A stretch of DNA of 64,000 bases from CAWAMR01 sp963783095 (GCA_963783095.1 CAWAMR010000002.1:1178001-1242000), one strand, 5' to 3'. Shown: positions 27,741 through 38,944, counted from the stretch's first letter. The notes: generated by a model not told the origin, from the letters alone. Translations and numbers: made by a program.

Positions 27741-28988
27741 ATGCGGTCATTGTTTCGCGGAAGCTGGGCGATCTCAATAGTCCTAACGGGACCAAGTTTT
27801 GCTGTGCCACTCGCGCACGCTCAAATTCCCCATGGTCCCAAGATCGATGGCCTGATTAAACAGTTGGCAAGCAAAAACTATAAGGAGCGCGATGAAGCCG
27901 ACCGGCAATTGCGCACCATGCCGAAGGCTGTACCCTATCTCAAGGCCGCTTTATCTTCATCCGATCCTGAAGTGGTGGAACGCATCACCAAAATTCTCGC
28001 ATTGTACAAGTCTTATTCGCCCAAGTTGCTTCAACGGGCGAAGGAATTCGCCAAGGCAGGAAAAGTCGATCTTGCCATCGAGCAACTTTGGGCGCTAGAC
28101 CCACCTCCCGATGATAAGAAATACTGGCAAACCATAGTGGATATTGCGTGGCTGGTCGGCGACAAGGCGATCCAGGGGAATCCGAACCGGGTTGATCTCT
28201 CGCACCACCTTCCGCCTCGCTCTCTCGATGACTTTGAGAAGAATAGATTGGAACCGCCTCCAATGACGAAAATTACTCCCCGGGCACTTGCCGATTATCA
28301 GAAGGCAAATCAGGGCAAATGGATCAGTCTCAACGCGCCCTTTCAAGAAATGAGGGAGGTTTTTCTGGGTTGCCTTCGTGCGGAAGCGGTGAATTGCCAG
28401 TATCTGAACCATTCTGTATTAATCGCACCAAAAAATGTCGCGGTGCATAATACTATGGCTAACTCAATTCTTTTGGTAAACGGGACATTCTCGGGTCGAA
28501 AGATGGTTGCGAGGAGTATTTTGATCGTTGGTGATCAGTGCGGACAACTGGATCATATTCACGACAGCATCGTAATTGCCGATGGTCCAATACCACGAAT
28601 CATACAGATTAAAAATTCCATAATCATTGCATCGGGAAACAACGTTCATAATTCGCCAATTACTCGGCAATCATCCGATAAATGGATTCTGAAAGACAAA
28701 GAACAGAAACCCCTGGGGTTCATTAAGTGGTTTGAAACCGCTCAGATCGGTATTGAGGCAAAGCTGGCAGAAAACTCGATCGAAATCTCGGCACTTGGCC
28801 AAGAGAAAGCGTTTGCCAAAGCGGGCTGTCGACTCGGCGATAAAGTGCTTGGTGTCGATCAGTCGAGGATCGACTCCGTAGAAGAGTTTCGGACGTCGCT
28901 GCGCCGAGCAGTCGTCAAGGGCAAGGTTTCGTTGACTCTGGTTCGCGGCAAGAAGAGAATGGAAGTGACCGTCGTTTTAACGGAGTAG
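27741..28988 (+). CDS. secreted PDZ-domain protein with HEAT-like N-terminus
   Basis: 415 residues. N-terminal signal peptide (SWAISIVLTGPSFAVPLAHA). Residues about 35-95 look like a HEAT/armadillo-type helical repeat (LASKNYKERDEADRQLRTMP, SSSDPEVVERITKIL). The middle (about 210-310) is a beta-rich stretch with repeated short strands (NSILLVNGTFS, RSILIVGDQ, DSIVIADGP, NSIIIASGN), suggesting a small right-handed beta-solenoid. The C-terminal PDZ domain (about 325-412) shows GCRLGDKVLGVDQSRIDSVE. Likely periplasmic scaffolding or protease-adaptor role. Intact; start follows the disrupted leader by about 35 bp. Confidence 0.75.
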   Translation: MRSLFRGSWAISIVLTGPSFAVPLAHAQIPHGPKIDGLIKQLASKNYKERDEADRQLRTMPKAVPYLKAALSSSDPEVVERITKILALYKSYSPKLLQRAKEFAKAGKVDLAIEQLWALDPPPDDKKYWQTIVDIAWLVGDKAIQGNPNRVDLSHHLPPRSLDDFEKNRLEPPPMTKITPRALADYQKANQGKWISLNAPFQEMREVFLGCLRAEAVNCQYLNHSVLIAPKNVAVHNTMANSILLVNGTFSGRKMVARSILIVGDQCGQLDHIHDSIVIADGPIPRIIQIKNSIIIASGNNVHNSPITRQSSDKWILKDKEQKPLGFIKWFETAQIGIEAKLAENSIEISALGQEKAFAKAGCRLGDKVLGVDQSRIDSVEEFRTSLRRAVVKGKVSLTLVRGKKRMEVTVVLTE

Positions 28989-29029
28989 TGCAGATTGATG
29001 GTGCCTTACCAACCGATCGACATCAAGTA

Positions 29030-29471
29030 TCAAAGCACATCGAAGCCATCCAGCAAGCGATGGCCGTTAATGTCGAGCTTTTCGAGGATTTCGATCACCG
29101 CATCGGTCGGGAGATGCCACTCCTCGGCCCACCGAATAATGTCGAGATTTTCTTTGCCTGCTTTGAGATGATCCACAATGCGGTCTAAAAGATAAGGATC
29201 GCAGGGGAATTGTTTGCGAAGCAGTCCAAAATCGTCGCGGTCGAGTTCGATCCAGAAACGCGTGCCGTAAAGGTGTTCGACCCAGCGTGCCGCGGAGGAA
29301 GCCCCACCAGTGCTCGGTTACCCAAAGGTGCAACGCCGGTTCACCCAGATCGTGGCCGGCTTTTTCGCTTTCGATCCACCGATATTCATTGGCTTCCCGG
29401 CGCGAATGTTCATAAAGACTGCAACATTCGAGGTCGGAAACCGGGTATTCTGGAAGCTCAACTGCTTGCAT
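29030..29471 (-). CDS. hypothetical protein (one frameshift)
   Basis: About 147 residues joined across a slip near 29290. First frame: MQAVELPEYPVSDLECCSLY, then SRREANEYRWIESEKAGHDL and HLWVTEHWWGFLRG. Second frame: ARWVEHLYGTRFWIELDRDD, FGLLRKQF, IIRWAEEWHLPTDAVIEILE, ending GHRLLDGFDVL. Both halves have coding-like composition and fit as one alpha-helical protein similar to uncharacterised planctomycete/proteobacterial proteins with 'WIESEKAGxDLG'. The ATG at 29471 follows an AAGGGGG. Convergent with the PDZ gene. Confidence 0.6.
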
Positions 29472-30012
29472 TGCAGCCCCCTTGCAAACTGAACACCACT
29501 GGGGTTGGTGCAGAAGGTAGACAGCCACCATGCCGTTCCACGCTCGGCTCATTCCACGTAGGTCGTTGCCAACAATTGGAGGGAATCGGAAGTCAAAAGT
29601 ACCCTGTGTGCGGTATAAACCGCACGCGAGATCATTACACTTCTGTTGAAAAGAGAATTCTACCCCAATTGTAATATTATTACTTTATACGATAATCATT
29701 CAAAAAGGAAGCGGAAAAAGGCAGAATGTGCGTAGATCAGGTGGCTTTTTCTGCCCAATTCTTTCGATGTCTCAAATTGACACGGGGAATTATCGGATGA
29801 ACGAACCGTTCATCGCCACACGAATTTCTTCAGAAAACTCGGCTTGGCAGGAAGACACTTCCGCTTACTGCGTGCGCGGCTCTTTGGCCGCGCACGAAGT
29901 GAGCGGTTGCTACAGAAAACTCGGCCCGGCAGGAAGACACTTCCGCTTACTTCGTGCGCGGCTCTTTGGCCGCGCACGCCAGAAAACTCTTCAACCCTTT
30001 TTTGGGCACATC
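29472..30012. other. intergenic region with tandem hairpin repeats
   Basis: The first 350 bp show nothing clear apart from an AT-rich segment at 29650-29705 that may carry the promoter of the ferritin-like gene. At 29831-29990 a unit CAGAAAACTCGGC...GGCAGGAAGACACTTCCGC repeats at 29831, 29913 and, shortened, 29980. Each full unit contains the hairpin GCGCGGCTCTTTGGCCGCGC. The frame that runs through this repeat into the ferritin-like gene is probably not translated. Confidence 0.6.
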
Positions 30013-31461
30013 ATGGCAGTTGAACCCCTCTCTCCGGAAACCTATCGAACGTATCGCAATCTGCCGCCGTTAGCGGGTCTTTGCACTCATGCCGAGGCGG
30101 CACTACCTGGTTTGGGGATTGAAGCGTGCGTTGCCCGGCTCAAACGCTATCATTTTGCTTTTCGCCGTCTCCACGAGATCTTTACCGCGCGCATTACTGC
30201 GGAACCGATCTACGAACTCAAAGTCGGTTTCTCCCGCCATGCCTATCTTTGTGCGGAACACGTCGAAGCGTTTCGCTCGCGCGTCGGTGAAATGCGCGAA
30301 CCGCCGCTTGGCCTGGAAGCTATCCCACACCCGGCGCTGGAACTCTTCTTCGCTGAGATTCTCGCCGCGCCAACCACGGAAACATTGCTCATCGGTTTAT
30401 ATGAGGTCGCTTTACCAGCGCTCGATGCAGCGCTCACTCGACATAGCGCCGACACCAACCTGTTGACCGATGCCCCTTCCGTGCGCATCTGCCGATTCGC
30501 CCGGCTCGAACTCGCGGACATGCTGGAATTCGGTCGAGGCTGTATCGCAGCACTCGTCGATGAGACTCAGCGCCGGGCGATGGCTGACTGGCTTACGCTC
30601 CTGAATCAGTGTTTGCTTGCCGCCGGTGGTTTGCACGGTGCCGATCAACCCGTCACACAGTCGATTTCGCCCATCCACTCCGCTGTGCCTTATGTCTACG
30701 ATCCGATTCCGAAACGCGATGAGCGCTTTCAGGATCTTTACAACCAGGGAGTCAACGCCGAGGCGTTTCTTTACGACGACTCGTTACCGACCAGGCCCAA
30801 GGCACTCATGATTCTTTACAAAAGGCTGCGCGAGATTGATGTCCCCGAAATGATGGCAAGCATCATCACCGAAACGAAGCAGAAACCCTGGGGTTATTAC
30901 CGCGATATGACCCGTCAGCTCTGGGATGAAGCACGGCACGCCATGATGGGCGAAGTCGGTTTTACAGCGCTGGGAATCGATTGGAGCAAGGCCAGGATCA
31001 CCTTCAACTGGTCGTTACGGCTCAACACCGAGTGTACGCCGATGGAACGGCATGCCGTGCTCTATTTCATCGAACAAGGCTTGATGACTCGCACCGGCAA
31101 ACGCTACGAATGGGAACTGGGCGTCGAGTCGGGTATACCGCTCATGGCCACGATTCAGGATTTTGACTGGGCCGATGAAGTTCTGCATGCCGCCATTGGA
31201 CGTGAATGGTACATCCCGCAATTCGGCGACATCAAAAAGGCGCTCGCCTATGGCGACGAGTGCTGGTCGCGCGTGCTGAGCAACTGGCAAACGGTCAAGG
31301 ATCGGGGTTTGACTCAACACGAGAACTGGTGGCCCGCAATTTACGAGCAAGCGTGTCGAATTTGGGGCGAGGAGCCGGATCAGAGAGTGTTGAACTTTGC
31401 GACAACTTATGAAGGCAAACGTGCGGATTTGAAGGAAGTCGGGGTGGGAGCGAGCGGTTAA
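30013..31461 (+). CDS. ferritin-like superfamily protein, hypothetical
   Basis: 482 residues from ATG 30013 (MAVEPLSPETYRTYRNL). The in-frame extension upstream lies in repeat DNA and is left out. Residues 100-130 and 285-320 carry helices with metal-ligand-like patterns; RQLWDEARHAMMGEVGF (near 300-316) has the ExxH spacing of a ferritin-like diiron site, and LHEIFTARI / YLCAEHVEAF could supply the other ligands. A second region RLNTECTPMERHAVLYFIEQ is again E/RH-rich. No signal peptide. An oxidoreductase role is an inference from the ExxH motifs; the family is otherwise unknown to me. Confidence 0.65.
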   Translation: MAVEPLSPETYRTYRNLPPLAGLCTHAEAALPGLGIEACVARLKRYHFAFRRLHEIFTARITAEPIYELKVGFSRHAYLCAEHVEAFRSRVGEMREPPLGLEAIPHPALELFFAEILAAPTTETLLIGLYEVALPALDAALTRHSADTNLLTDAPSVRICRFARLELADMLEFGRGCIAALVDETQRRAMADWLTLLNQCLLAAGGLHGADQPVTQSISPIHSAVPYVYDPIPKRDERFQDLYNQGVNAEAFLYDDSLPTRPKALMILYKRLREIDVPEMMASIITETKQKPWGYYRDMTRQLWDEARHAMMGEVGFTALGIDWSKARITFNWSLRLNTECTPMERHAVLYFIEQGLMTRTGKRYEWELGVESGIPLMATIQDFDWADEVLHAAIGREWYIPQFGDIKKALAYGDECWSRVLSNWQTVKDRGLTQHENWWPAIYEQACRIWGEEPDQRVLNFATTYEGKRADLKEVGVGASG

Positions 31462-31803
31462 TCAAATAAAGTGGCCGATCCGAGCATCGGTTCCACCACT
31501 CGGTCCCCACACCTTGTGATTTCGCCGAAGCTCGAACCGGACGCACTTGCCCGTACCAGTTCCGCCGTCGCCACACAGCAAGGAACTGGATGGTCTCACG
31601 ATTGGCAGGGAATGCACCACAGCACGCGCCCTGCCAATCAATGGAGCAGCAAAGACGAATCCGCACACTCTCCGTACAGAGTTATACCGGCAGGTTTATC
31701 GGGTCTTACACGAATAAACGGTTTAGCGCTCATTTCCATAACGACTCGTTACGCTATCATAACCTTTTACCCAAAGGCCGCCGTCGGAGCGATTGAGTCG
31801 TTC
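31462..31803. other. intergenic region upstream of yidC with hairpin
   Basis: About 340 bp. A perfect 10-bp stem, ATTGGCAGGG (31601-31610) with CCCTGCCAAT (31629-31638), could end the ferritin-like transcript, although no T-run follows. The frame of yidC stays open upstream to 31471 but lacks the family's sequence there. Nothing else is supported. Confidence 0.5.
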
Positions 31804-34197
31804 ATGAATAACTCCCAGTCTACCCCTTCTCCCAATTTCCGCACGATGGCTATTTACCTGATATTCGGCATCGGGTTCATCGTTTTGTGGGTGGTGGTGA
31901 TGCCACTCATCTTCCCGGAGAAACCGATTGTCGTTCGGCCAACCCAGGAAACCGCTGCGCTTATGCTCGGAGGCATGGCCACCGGGACGCAACCCGTCAA
32001 TCAATTTAAGCGGACCGGTAAGATCGAGTCGGCCGAGCAACTCGCAGCGGAAAAGAAGCGTGAAGAAGAAGAGAAAGCTCAAGCCAAGAAAGATGCCGAA
32101 ATCAAGGCAAAGGAACCGCCTCCGAAGCCGACGGAACCATTTGAACTGATCGCACTGGGGCACGGTGAGAAGCCGTATTACCTGCAAGTTCTGCTCAACA
32201 CGCTCGGCGGTTCGGTTCAGCAAGTGATCCTCACGGAGTTTCCCGAAGCCGATCGCGAAGGGCTAATGGTTAAGCGGGATGGCAAGTCGGTGCCGGAGCC
32301 TTTGATTCCGGGCACCCATCGTGAGCGCACGCTGGTTATGCGCGACCAACGAGAGCATCCATACCCCCAATTGCAGCCTGGCGTTGTCAACGATTGGGAT
32401 ATTCTCTCGTGGCTTGTCCATCGCGAACCCTCTTACCAGATGTTCCACTACGAAAAGCCCGGTGATGAGAAACCCGAATATGATTTGGGGGGAAAAATCT
32501 GGGAGGTCGTCGAAAAGCACGTCGATCCCGATTCGGATACCCAGAAAGTTGTCTTTGAAACAACGCTTCACACCGAAAATCACAACCTTCGCATCCGCAA
32601 GACGTTTACGTTGAATCGGAAAGAGTATCATCTCGGACTCAAGATTGACATCATTCCGCTGGAGCCTGGGAAGAAACACGAGCCATTCCGCTATCAGTTA
32701 ACCGGAGCCAACGGCCTGCCGATCGAGGGTGAGTGGTACACGTCGACTTATCGTCAAGCCATGATCGGAATGGTGGACAAGAAGGGCAATTCCAGTCGAA
32801 TTGTCACGGACGGGCGGGAGGTGCGCAACTCCGAGGGCAGCGACCGGACCCATCGCGATGACAAACGAATGATCCGATTCGCCGGCGTAAACGTCCAGTA
32901 TTTCGCATCGGTTCTGGCGGTCGATAACGAACAGGTTGAAGGTCAGAAACAGGATTTCATCGAATACGTCCGTGTCACGCCGGTCGGCAAAACCAACAAG
33001 GACAAGCCTTTTCTGGATGATCTGACGATTCGCGCGATCACCGAGCCGCTCGACGCCGACAAGAACATTACCCATCAGTTTCTGCTGTATCAGGGGCCGA
33101 TGAAAGTTCGCCTCCTCGCCCAGCTTCCCGGCGACAAGGCCGTCGACGACGGCCTCGTCGATCGTTACTTAAATGCACTGCATCTGCGCGTCCTGACCGA
33201 TGCGCCGATGGACAACGCCCTGGGACGATTTGCCAACTCTATCTATTGGTCCGATCTGGTGATCGCGTTTACGAACCTCATTCACAGTTTGTTGTGGCTG
33301 CTGAATCAATTCATTCCCGTCCGGGGTCTCTGCATCATTTGTATCACGTTAATCGTGCGTGGAATGCTGTTTCCACTGAGCCGGCGACAGGCTCGCAACA
33401 CTGCGGTCATGCAGGCGAAAATGGCGAAGATCGCACCGGACCTGAAGAAGCTTCAGGAACAATACGGCAGCGATTTCCACCGCTATAACCAGGAAAAGAT
33501 GAAGCTCATGAGGGAAAAGGGGGTCAACCCGTTCGCCGCGATGGGGGGTTGCTTCCTGCTGCTTCTGCAGATGCCGGTCTTCATGGGTTTGTACTACGCC
33601 CTTGGGGAAAGTATTTTCTTCCGGCTCGACAGCTTTCTCTGGATTCCGAACCTGGCTGCGCCCGACATGCTGATTCATTGGGGTGAATCGATCCCCTTTA
33701 TCAGCACGCCGACGGATCTTGGTGAAATGTGGTATCTTGGGCCGTATCTGAACATTTTGCCCATCATCGCTGTCACATTAATGATGATTCAGCAGAAGAA
33801 GATGATGCCTGTGACCGACGATCCGCAGATGCAGGCACAACAGCGGATGATGAAGTTCATGATGATTTTCATGGGTGTGTTCTTCTTCAAGATGGCGGCC
33901 GGGATGTGTCTGTATTTTATTGCAACAACGGTCTGGGGATTGATCGAGCGAACATTTGTGCCGAAAATCGACCCGAATAAAGTCGCAGACGCCCAGGCAA
34001 AAGCGGATGAGAAGTCGAACGAACCCGCCAAACCGCTGGGACGATGGGGCCGAATGAAGCAGCGCTGGCGTGAAAAATGGGAGCAGATTCTCGAAGACGC
34101 CAAGAAGCAAAATGAGGTTCGGCGCGAGCCAAGACCACCCCAAACCCCCCAAACAGACGACGACAAAAAGGGGAAGAGGAAAAAGAAGAAGAAGTGA
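31804..34197 (+). CDS. yidC: membrane protein insertase YidC
   Basis: 797 residues, long even for gram-negative YidC (about 550) because of an extended linker and periplasmic domain, as in planctomycetes. First membrane helix MAIYLIFGIGFIVLWVVVMP, a KR/E-rich coiled linker (AEKKREEEEKAQAKKDAEIK), the beta-sandwich P1 domain (about 110-440), then the conserved insertase core of five helices beginning LLWLLNQFIPVRGLCIICIT with the groove arginine in IVRGMLFPLSRRQ, and MGGCFLLLLQMPVFMGLYYA. The tail is highly basic (KKGKRKKKKK), suited to ribosome contact. The start is the ATG just before the first helix. No rpmH/rnpA neighbours. Confidence 0.95.
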   Translation: MNNSQSTPSPNFRTMAIYLIFGIGFIVLWVVVMPLIFPEKPIVVRPTQETAALMLGGMATGTQPVNQFKRTGKIESAEQLAAEKKREEEEKAQAKKDAEIKAKEPPPKPTEPFELIALGHGEKPYYLQVLLNTLGGSVQQVILTEFPEADREGLMVKRDGKSVPEPLIPGTHRERTLVMRDQREHPYPQLQPGVVNDWDILSWLVHREPSYQMFHYEKPGDEKPEYDLGGKIWEVVEKHVDPDSDTQKVVFETTLHTENHNLRIRKTFTLNRKEYHLGLKIDIIPLEPGKKHEPFRYQLTGANGLPIEGEWYTSTYRQAMIGMVDKKGNSSRIVTDGREVRNSEGSDRTHRDDKRMIRFAGVNVQYFASVLAVDNEQVEGQKQDFIEYVRVTPVGKTNKDKPFLDDLTIRAITEPLDADKNITHQFLLYQGPMKVRLLAQLPGDKAVDDGLVDRYLNALHLRVLTDAPMDNALGRFANSIYWSDLVIAFTNLIHSLLWLLNQFIPVRGLCIICITLIVRGMLFPLSRRQARNTAVMQAKMAKIAPDLKKLQEQYGSDFHRYNQEKMKLMREKGVNPFAAMGGCFLLLLQMPVFMGLYYALGESIFFRLDSFLWIPNLAAPDMLIHWGESIPFISTPTDLGEMWYLGPYLNILPIIAVTLMMIQQKKMMPVTDDPQMQAQQRMMKFMMIFMGVFFFKMAAGMCLYFIATTVWGLIERTFVPKIDPNKVADAQAKADEKSNEPAKPLGRWGRMKQRWREKWEQILEDAKKQNEVRREPRPPQTPQTDDDKKGKRKKKKK

Positions 34198-34461
34198 CAG
34201 ACGTTCAAGGTTTATGGGGCAGGCGGTCGATTTTCAGAGGTATCTCTTGGGTTGCCGTGCGCCCAGGGTGCTCGCTACGCTCAGTACCCAAGGTAATCTG
34301 ATCTCCGGTACTTGAATCTTTGCCCCTCTCCTCCTGGCTTCGGGGCCGACTATTAGCTACCAGCGCTTGCTCGCATTCCTTTCCGCTTGCGGGTTGTAGT
34401 AAGCTTGCGGGGATTGGATCAGTTGCCCATTCTGCCCATGCTATTGGAGTAAATTCTTCCC

Positions 34462-37400
34462 ATGTCCAACTCCTTTCTTCGACTAATGGATGAACGTGTC
34501 GTCATCATGGACGGCGCGATGGGAACGAACATCCACCGTTACGACCCCACCGACGCCGACTGGGGTGGTCACGAGAAGCTAAATCTAACCGATTATGTAT
34601 CGGTGACGCATCCGGAATGGATTCGCGACATCCATCGCGGATTTCTTGCTGTCGGCTGCGATGCGATCGAGACCAATACTTTCAATGGGGCAACATTCGT
34701 TCTCAAAGAGTTCAATGTTAAGGAGTCGGCATTTGAATTAAACCTTCTCAACACACGGATCGCACGCGAAGTCGCAGATGAGTTTAGTACCAGCGACCAA
34801 AAGCGCTACGTCATTGGCTCCGTGGGGCCAACAAACAAACAACCTTCAATCGTGAATGCTTCAGCCCGTGATATCGCGATCGATTTCGACACGATGTACG
34901 CGAGCTACAAGCCGCAGATGCTTGCGATGATCGAAGGTGGTGCGGATGCCATTCTCATTGAAACCTGTTTCGATATTCTGCAAAGCAAGTGCGCTGTTAT
35001 CTGTGGCGCTTGATGCCATGCGTGAAAAAGGGGTGAAACTCCCTTTGATGGTGCAAGTGACCATCCTCAAATCCGACAAGAAGATCGAGGGCCAAGGACA
35101 GGATGCGATGCTGGCCGGGACCGATATGGCAACCGCCATTACCATTCTCGAAACCTTTCCCGAAATTGATGTAATTGGGATAAACTGTGCGCTCGGCCCC
35201 ACCGATATGGTTCAGCACGTTAAACAACTCAGCGTCCAGTGCAAACGGAAACTCAGTGTTCTACCCAATGCAGGTTTACCCGAAACGGTCAACGGCCGGG
35301 CTCACTTTCACTTGACCCCCGATGAACTAGTTTACTGGCTCAGCAAATTCGTTCATGAATATGGCGTGAACATCGTGGGCGGCTGCTGCGGAACCACGCA
35401 CGAGCATCTCGGCAAAGTGGTCGCTGCGCTCAAAGGCGTCAAGCCGCTGAAACGCAGTCCCATTTCGGAGCCTTCCGTCACCAGCCTGCACAGCGCGGTT
35501 ACGCTCCACCAGGAGCCTGCTCCGCTGCTGGTCGGCGAGCGTACCAATACCAACGGGAGCCGACAGTTCAAAAAGCTTCTGGAGGCCGAAGATTGGAATG
35601 GTCTGGTCGATATGGCCCGCGAACAGGAACGCGAAGGTGTTCATGTTCTGGATGTCTGCACCGCGTTCGTGGGGCGCGATGAAGTCCGGGATATGCGCGA
35701 AGTGGTTCGGCGCTATAACGAGATTATCACCAAGCCCTTGATGATCGATTCCACGGAGCCACCCGTCCTTGAAACGGCTCTGAAATTAATTTCAGGCAAG
35801 GCGATCATCAATTCCATCAACTTAGAAGAGGGCCGGAAGAAACTCGATGTCATTGTCCCGATGGCCCGGCGTTACGGTGCCGCTCTGGTCGCGCTGACGA
35901 TCGATGAGGTTGGGCAGGCAACCACGGCCGATTGGAAGTTCCAGGTAGCCAAGAGAATCTACGACATCTGCACCCAGGAGTACGGCATTCCCGCCAGCGA
36001 TCTGCTATTCGATACGCTCGTTTTCCCGGTTACCACCGGACAGGAAGATTTGCGCAACAGTGCTCTGGAAACACTCAACGCCATTCGCAGGATCAAACAT
36101 GAATTGCCGGGCGCGTTGACGCATGTCGGTCTGTCGAACGTCAGCTTTGGCCTCAGTCCCTATACACGGCAAGTCGTCAACAGCGTTTTCCTGCATTATG
36201 CGATCGAATACGGCCTCGATTCCGCGATTCTCCACGCGGCGAAGATCATTCCATTGGCGCGGATCGATGACAAGGGCCGCGAGTTGGCCCGCCGACTGCT
36301 GTTCAACGAGCGCGACCAGGGCGACCCGCTGCAAGAATTGATCGAGCACTACGCCGATAAGAAAGGTGAAACGTCGAAGAAGGGCAGCAGCCTGGGTGAA
36401 ACCACGGAAGACCGGCTCAAGCAAGCCATCATCCAGGGTCGGCGCGAAACTTTGATTGCCGATCTCGACAAAGCCCGTGAAACCTCTTCGCCGATCGACA
36501 TCATCAACAACACGCTCCTCGATGGGATGAAAGTGGTCGGCGATCTGTTCGGCTCCGGGCAGATGCAGTTACCGTTCGTCTTGCAATCCGCCGAGGTCAT
36601 GAAGACCGCTGTCGCTTATCTCGAAAAGTTCATGGAAAAGGTGGAAGGTCAGGAGAAAGGCAAGATCGTACTCGCCACCGTCAAGGGCGACGTTCACGAC
36701 ATCGGTAAAAACCTCGTGGACATCATCCTCTCGAATAACGGCTACAAGGTGTTCAACCTCGGCATCAAGCAGCCTATCGAAACCATGATCCAGGCGCTGA
36801 ACGATCGAGATGCCGATGCCATCGGCATGAGCGGATTGCTCGTGAAATCGACGGTCGTGATGAAGGAAGACCTGCTTACGCTCAACGATCGCGGTTTGAA
36901 ACCCGCCGTGATTCTCGGTGGTGCAGCGCTGACCCGTCGCTACGTTGAGGAAGACTTGCGATCCATCTATCGCGGGCAACTCTTCTACGGAGAAGATGCC
37001 TTCGCAGGTTTGCGGATCATGGATAGGCTCATGGCCGAGAAGAAGCTGCGGGCAACGGGCAGCGTTGGCCTCGCTGGATTGATTGGGAAGCCCCACAGTC
37101 CGTCAAGCAACGGTGCAACGCATATTTATCAGCCTGCCACCGCAGCGCCGCACGCAAATACGAATGGCCTTCCGGAGCGCTCGCCGAGTTTGAAAAACGC
37201 ACCGAACATCCCCAAAGCTCCCTTCTGGGGCAGCAAGACCGTCACCGATATTTCGATGCAGGATGTCTTTCGTTTTATCAACGAGCGCACCCTTATCAGC
37301 ACGCAATGGCAGTTCAAGAAGAACAACGTGTCCCCTGCCGTCTACGAACGGCAAATGCAGGAAGTCGCCTATCCCGCGCTCGAGCGCCTCAAGAAGCTTT

Positions 37401-38017
37401 GTCTCGACCAAAACATCCTGCGACCCGCAGCTGTGTATGGCTACTTCCCTTGCAGTTCCAAGGGGAACGACTTGATTGTTTACGAGGATGACGGCAAGAC
37501 GGAACGATTGCGCTTCACATTTCCCCGTCAGGATCACGGCGACTTCCTGTGCCTGAGCGATTATTTCCTGCCGGGCGAAGGCCGGGCAACCGATGTGGTC
37601 GCTTTGATGGCGGTAACAGTCGGCCACGAAGTGACTCGCGTTGCTCATGAATGGTATGAAGCGGGTAAATTCCAGGATTATCTTTTCCTGCACGGCCTGG
37701 GCGTGGAGTCGGCCGAAGCACTGGCCGAATGGTTCCATCAGCAAATCCGCCGGGAGTGGGGTATCGCCGATCAGGATTCACCGTCGATCCAAAAGTTGTT
37801 CAAAGCGCACTATCGCGGCAATCGATATGCCTTCGGATATCCCGCCTGCCCTGCGCTGGAAGATCAGGTAAAGCTGTTCCAGTTGCTCGAACCGGAGAGA
37901 ATCGGTCTGGCGCTCAGCGAACAGTTCCAGTTGGAGCCGGAACAATCGACGACGGCAGTGGTGGTCCATCACCCGCAGGCGAAGTATTTTAATGTGAACC
38001 GAAACGCAGCATGTTGA
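34462..38017 (+). CDS. metH: cobalamin-dependent methionine synthase (one frameshift)
   Basis: About 1185 residues with a single break near 34995, where the homocysteine domain slips frame. Makes methionine from homocysteine and methyltetrahydrofolate. Domains: homocysteine/zinc (1-330; DGAMGTNI, NTFNGA, zinc Cys pair in GGCCGTTHEHL), pterin-binding (about 350-620; MIDSTEPPVLETAL), B12 cap and B12 domain (about 650-880; the cobalt-ligating DVHDIGKN and GLLVKST), and the reactivation domain (about 930-1180; AdoMet-binding YRGNRYAFGYPACP). All domains and key residues are present. The 264-bp upstream gap has half of a CCCAGGGT palindrome (34257-34295) and no riboswitch I can recognise. Confidence 0.95.
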
Positions 38018-38035
38018 ACTGACTGAGAAAAATCG

Positions 38036-38075
38036 GGACGCGGGATGCGGGATGCGGGATGCGGAGCGCGGAAAA
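38036..38075. repeat. short tandem GCGGGAT repeat
   Basis: GACGCGGGATGCGGGATGCG continues for about five 7-base units directly after metH. Simple sequence repeat; may vary in length. Confidence 0.55.
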
Positions 38076-38170
38076 TGCGATGGCATGATTTGCCTTTACA
38101 AGAAGCAGATTTCGCATTTCGGTTCGGGGCAAAACTACGAACAGTTACATGCGATTAGCTTGGATTGGCG

Positions 38171-38944
38171 ATGCATCTGATATACTTCGATGAATCCGGC
38201 AACACGGGCAATAATCTGAAAGATTCGGAGCAACCCATTTTCGTGCTCGGAGCGTTGATTGTCCCATCATTGTGTTGGCAGAAACTCGAACAAGACTTGA
38301 ATGATGCCTTCAAAACCAGATTCCCTGATCTGCCGATCCATTCGGAAATTCACGCCTCCGATTTGCGAAGAGGATCCGGTGTCTTTAAGAATGCCACTAT
38401 AGCTGAAAGGGTTGCATTGCGCGATGCCTGGATGGAAATCGCAATTCAACACGACCTGAAATTTGCTTATCGTCGGATCGTGAAAGAGCAATATCAAAAA
38501 TGGATGGTCCAGGAACTCGGTAGCGGAATAAGCATCAATCCGCATTTGGTGGCATTCCCGCTTCTTTCAATCGTGGTCAACGAATATCTGACTAAGACGG
38601 ACTCCCTTGGAATGTTTATCTCTGATGAAAACAAAGAGATTGTTCACGACGTCGAAAAATCTCTGCATCATCTCCGTTTTGTTTCCAGTCCATTGAAAAT
38701 GACCCGCATTATCGAAAAGGGTTTTTTTATCGACTCCTCAAAGAGCCGAGTTTTACAGCTTTGTGATCTTTGTGTGCTAAACGCTCGGAAGATGGAAGAA
38801 GCAATTCGAATTGGGACAAATCCTAAAAGCATCGATATTCAAGGGATAAGATTGTTGGAACCTCTCATAATGAGTGGAGACGAGAGATTCGCGGATGTAT
38901 TGGAATGGGTGAAAAGAGAGTTGCAAAACGTGTGCGATAAATAA
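38171..38944 (+). CDS. DUF3800 domain protein
   Basis: 257 residues from the ATG at 38171. An in-frame TTG at 38165 is an alternative. Opens with MHLIYFDESG, the acidic signature of DUF3800, a family with an RNase-H-like fold often found in defence islands and mobile regions. Later elements fit: IHSEIHASDLRRG, FISDENKEIVHD, and SRVLQLCDLCVLNARK with the conserved Q-x-x-D-x-C/A. Possible nuclease or regulator; activity unknown. The GC content falls compared with neighbours, which hints at acquisition. No other defence gene is adjacent. Confidence 0.85.
   Translation: MHLIYFDESGNTGNNLKDSEQPIFVLGALIVPSLCWQKLEQDLNDAFKTRFPDLPIHSEIHASDLRRGSGVFKNATIAERVALRDAWMEIAIQHDLKFAYRRIVKEQYQKWMVQELGSGISINPHLVAFPLLSIVVNEYLTKTDSLGMFISDENKEIVHDVEKSLHHLRFVSSPLKMTRIIEKGFFIDSSKSRVLQLCDLCVLNARKMEEAIRIGTNPKSIDIQGIRLLEPLIMSGDERFADVLEWVKRELQNVCDK

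Noticed and set aside
31480..31580. tRNA-Leu-like phrases (GGCGGAACTGGTA and GGTTCGAGC) on the minus strand
   Set aside because: No anticodon arm or acceptor stem can be formed around them.
34198..34461. Cobalamin or SAM riboswitch upstream of metH
   Set aside because: No B12-box or SAM-type core could be found in the gap; only half of a dispersed palindrome is seen.
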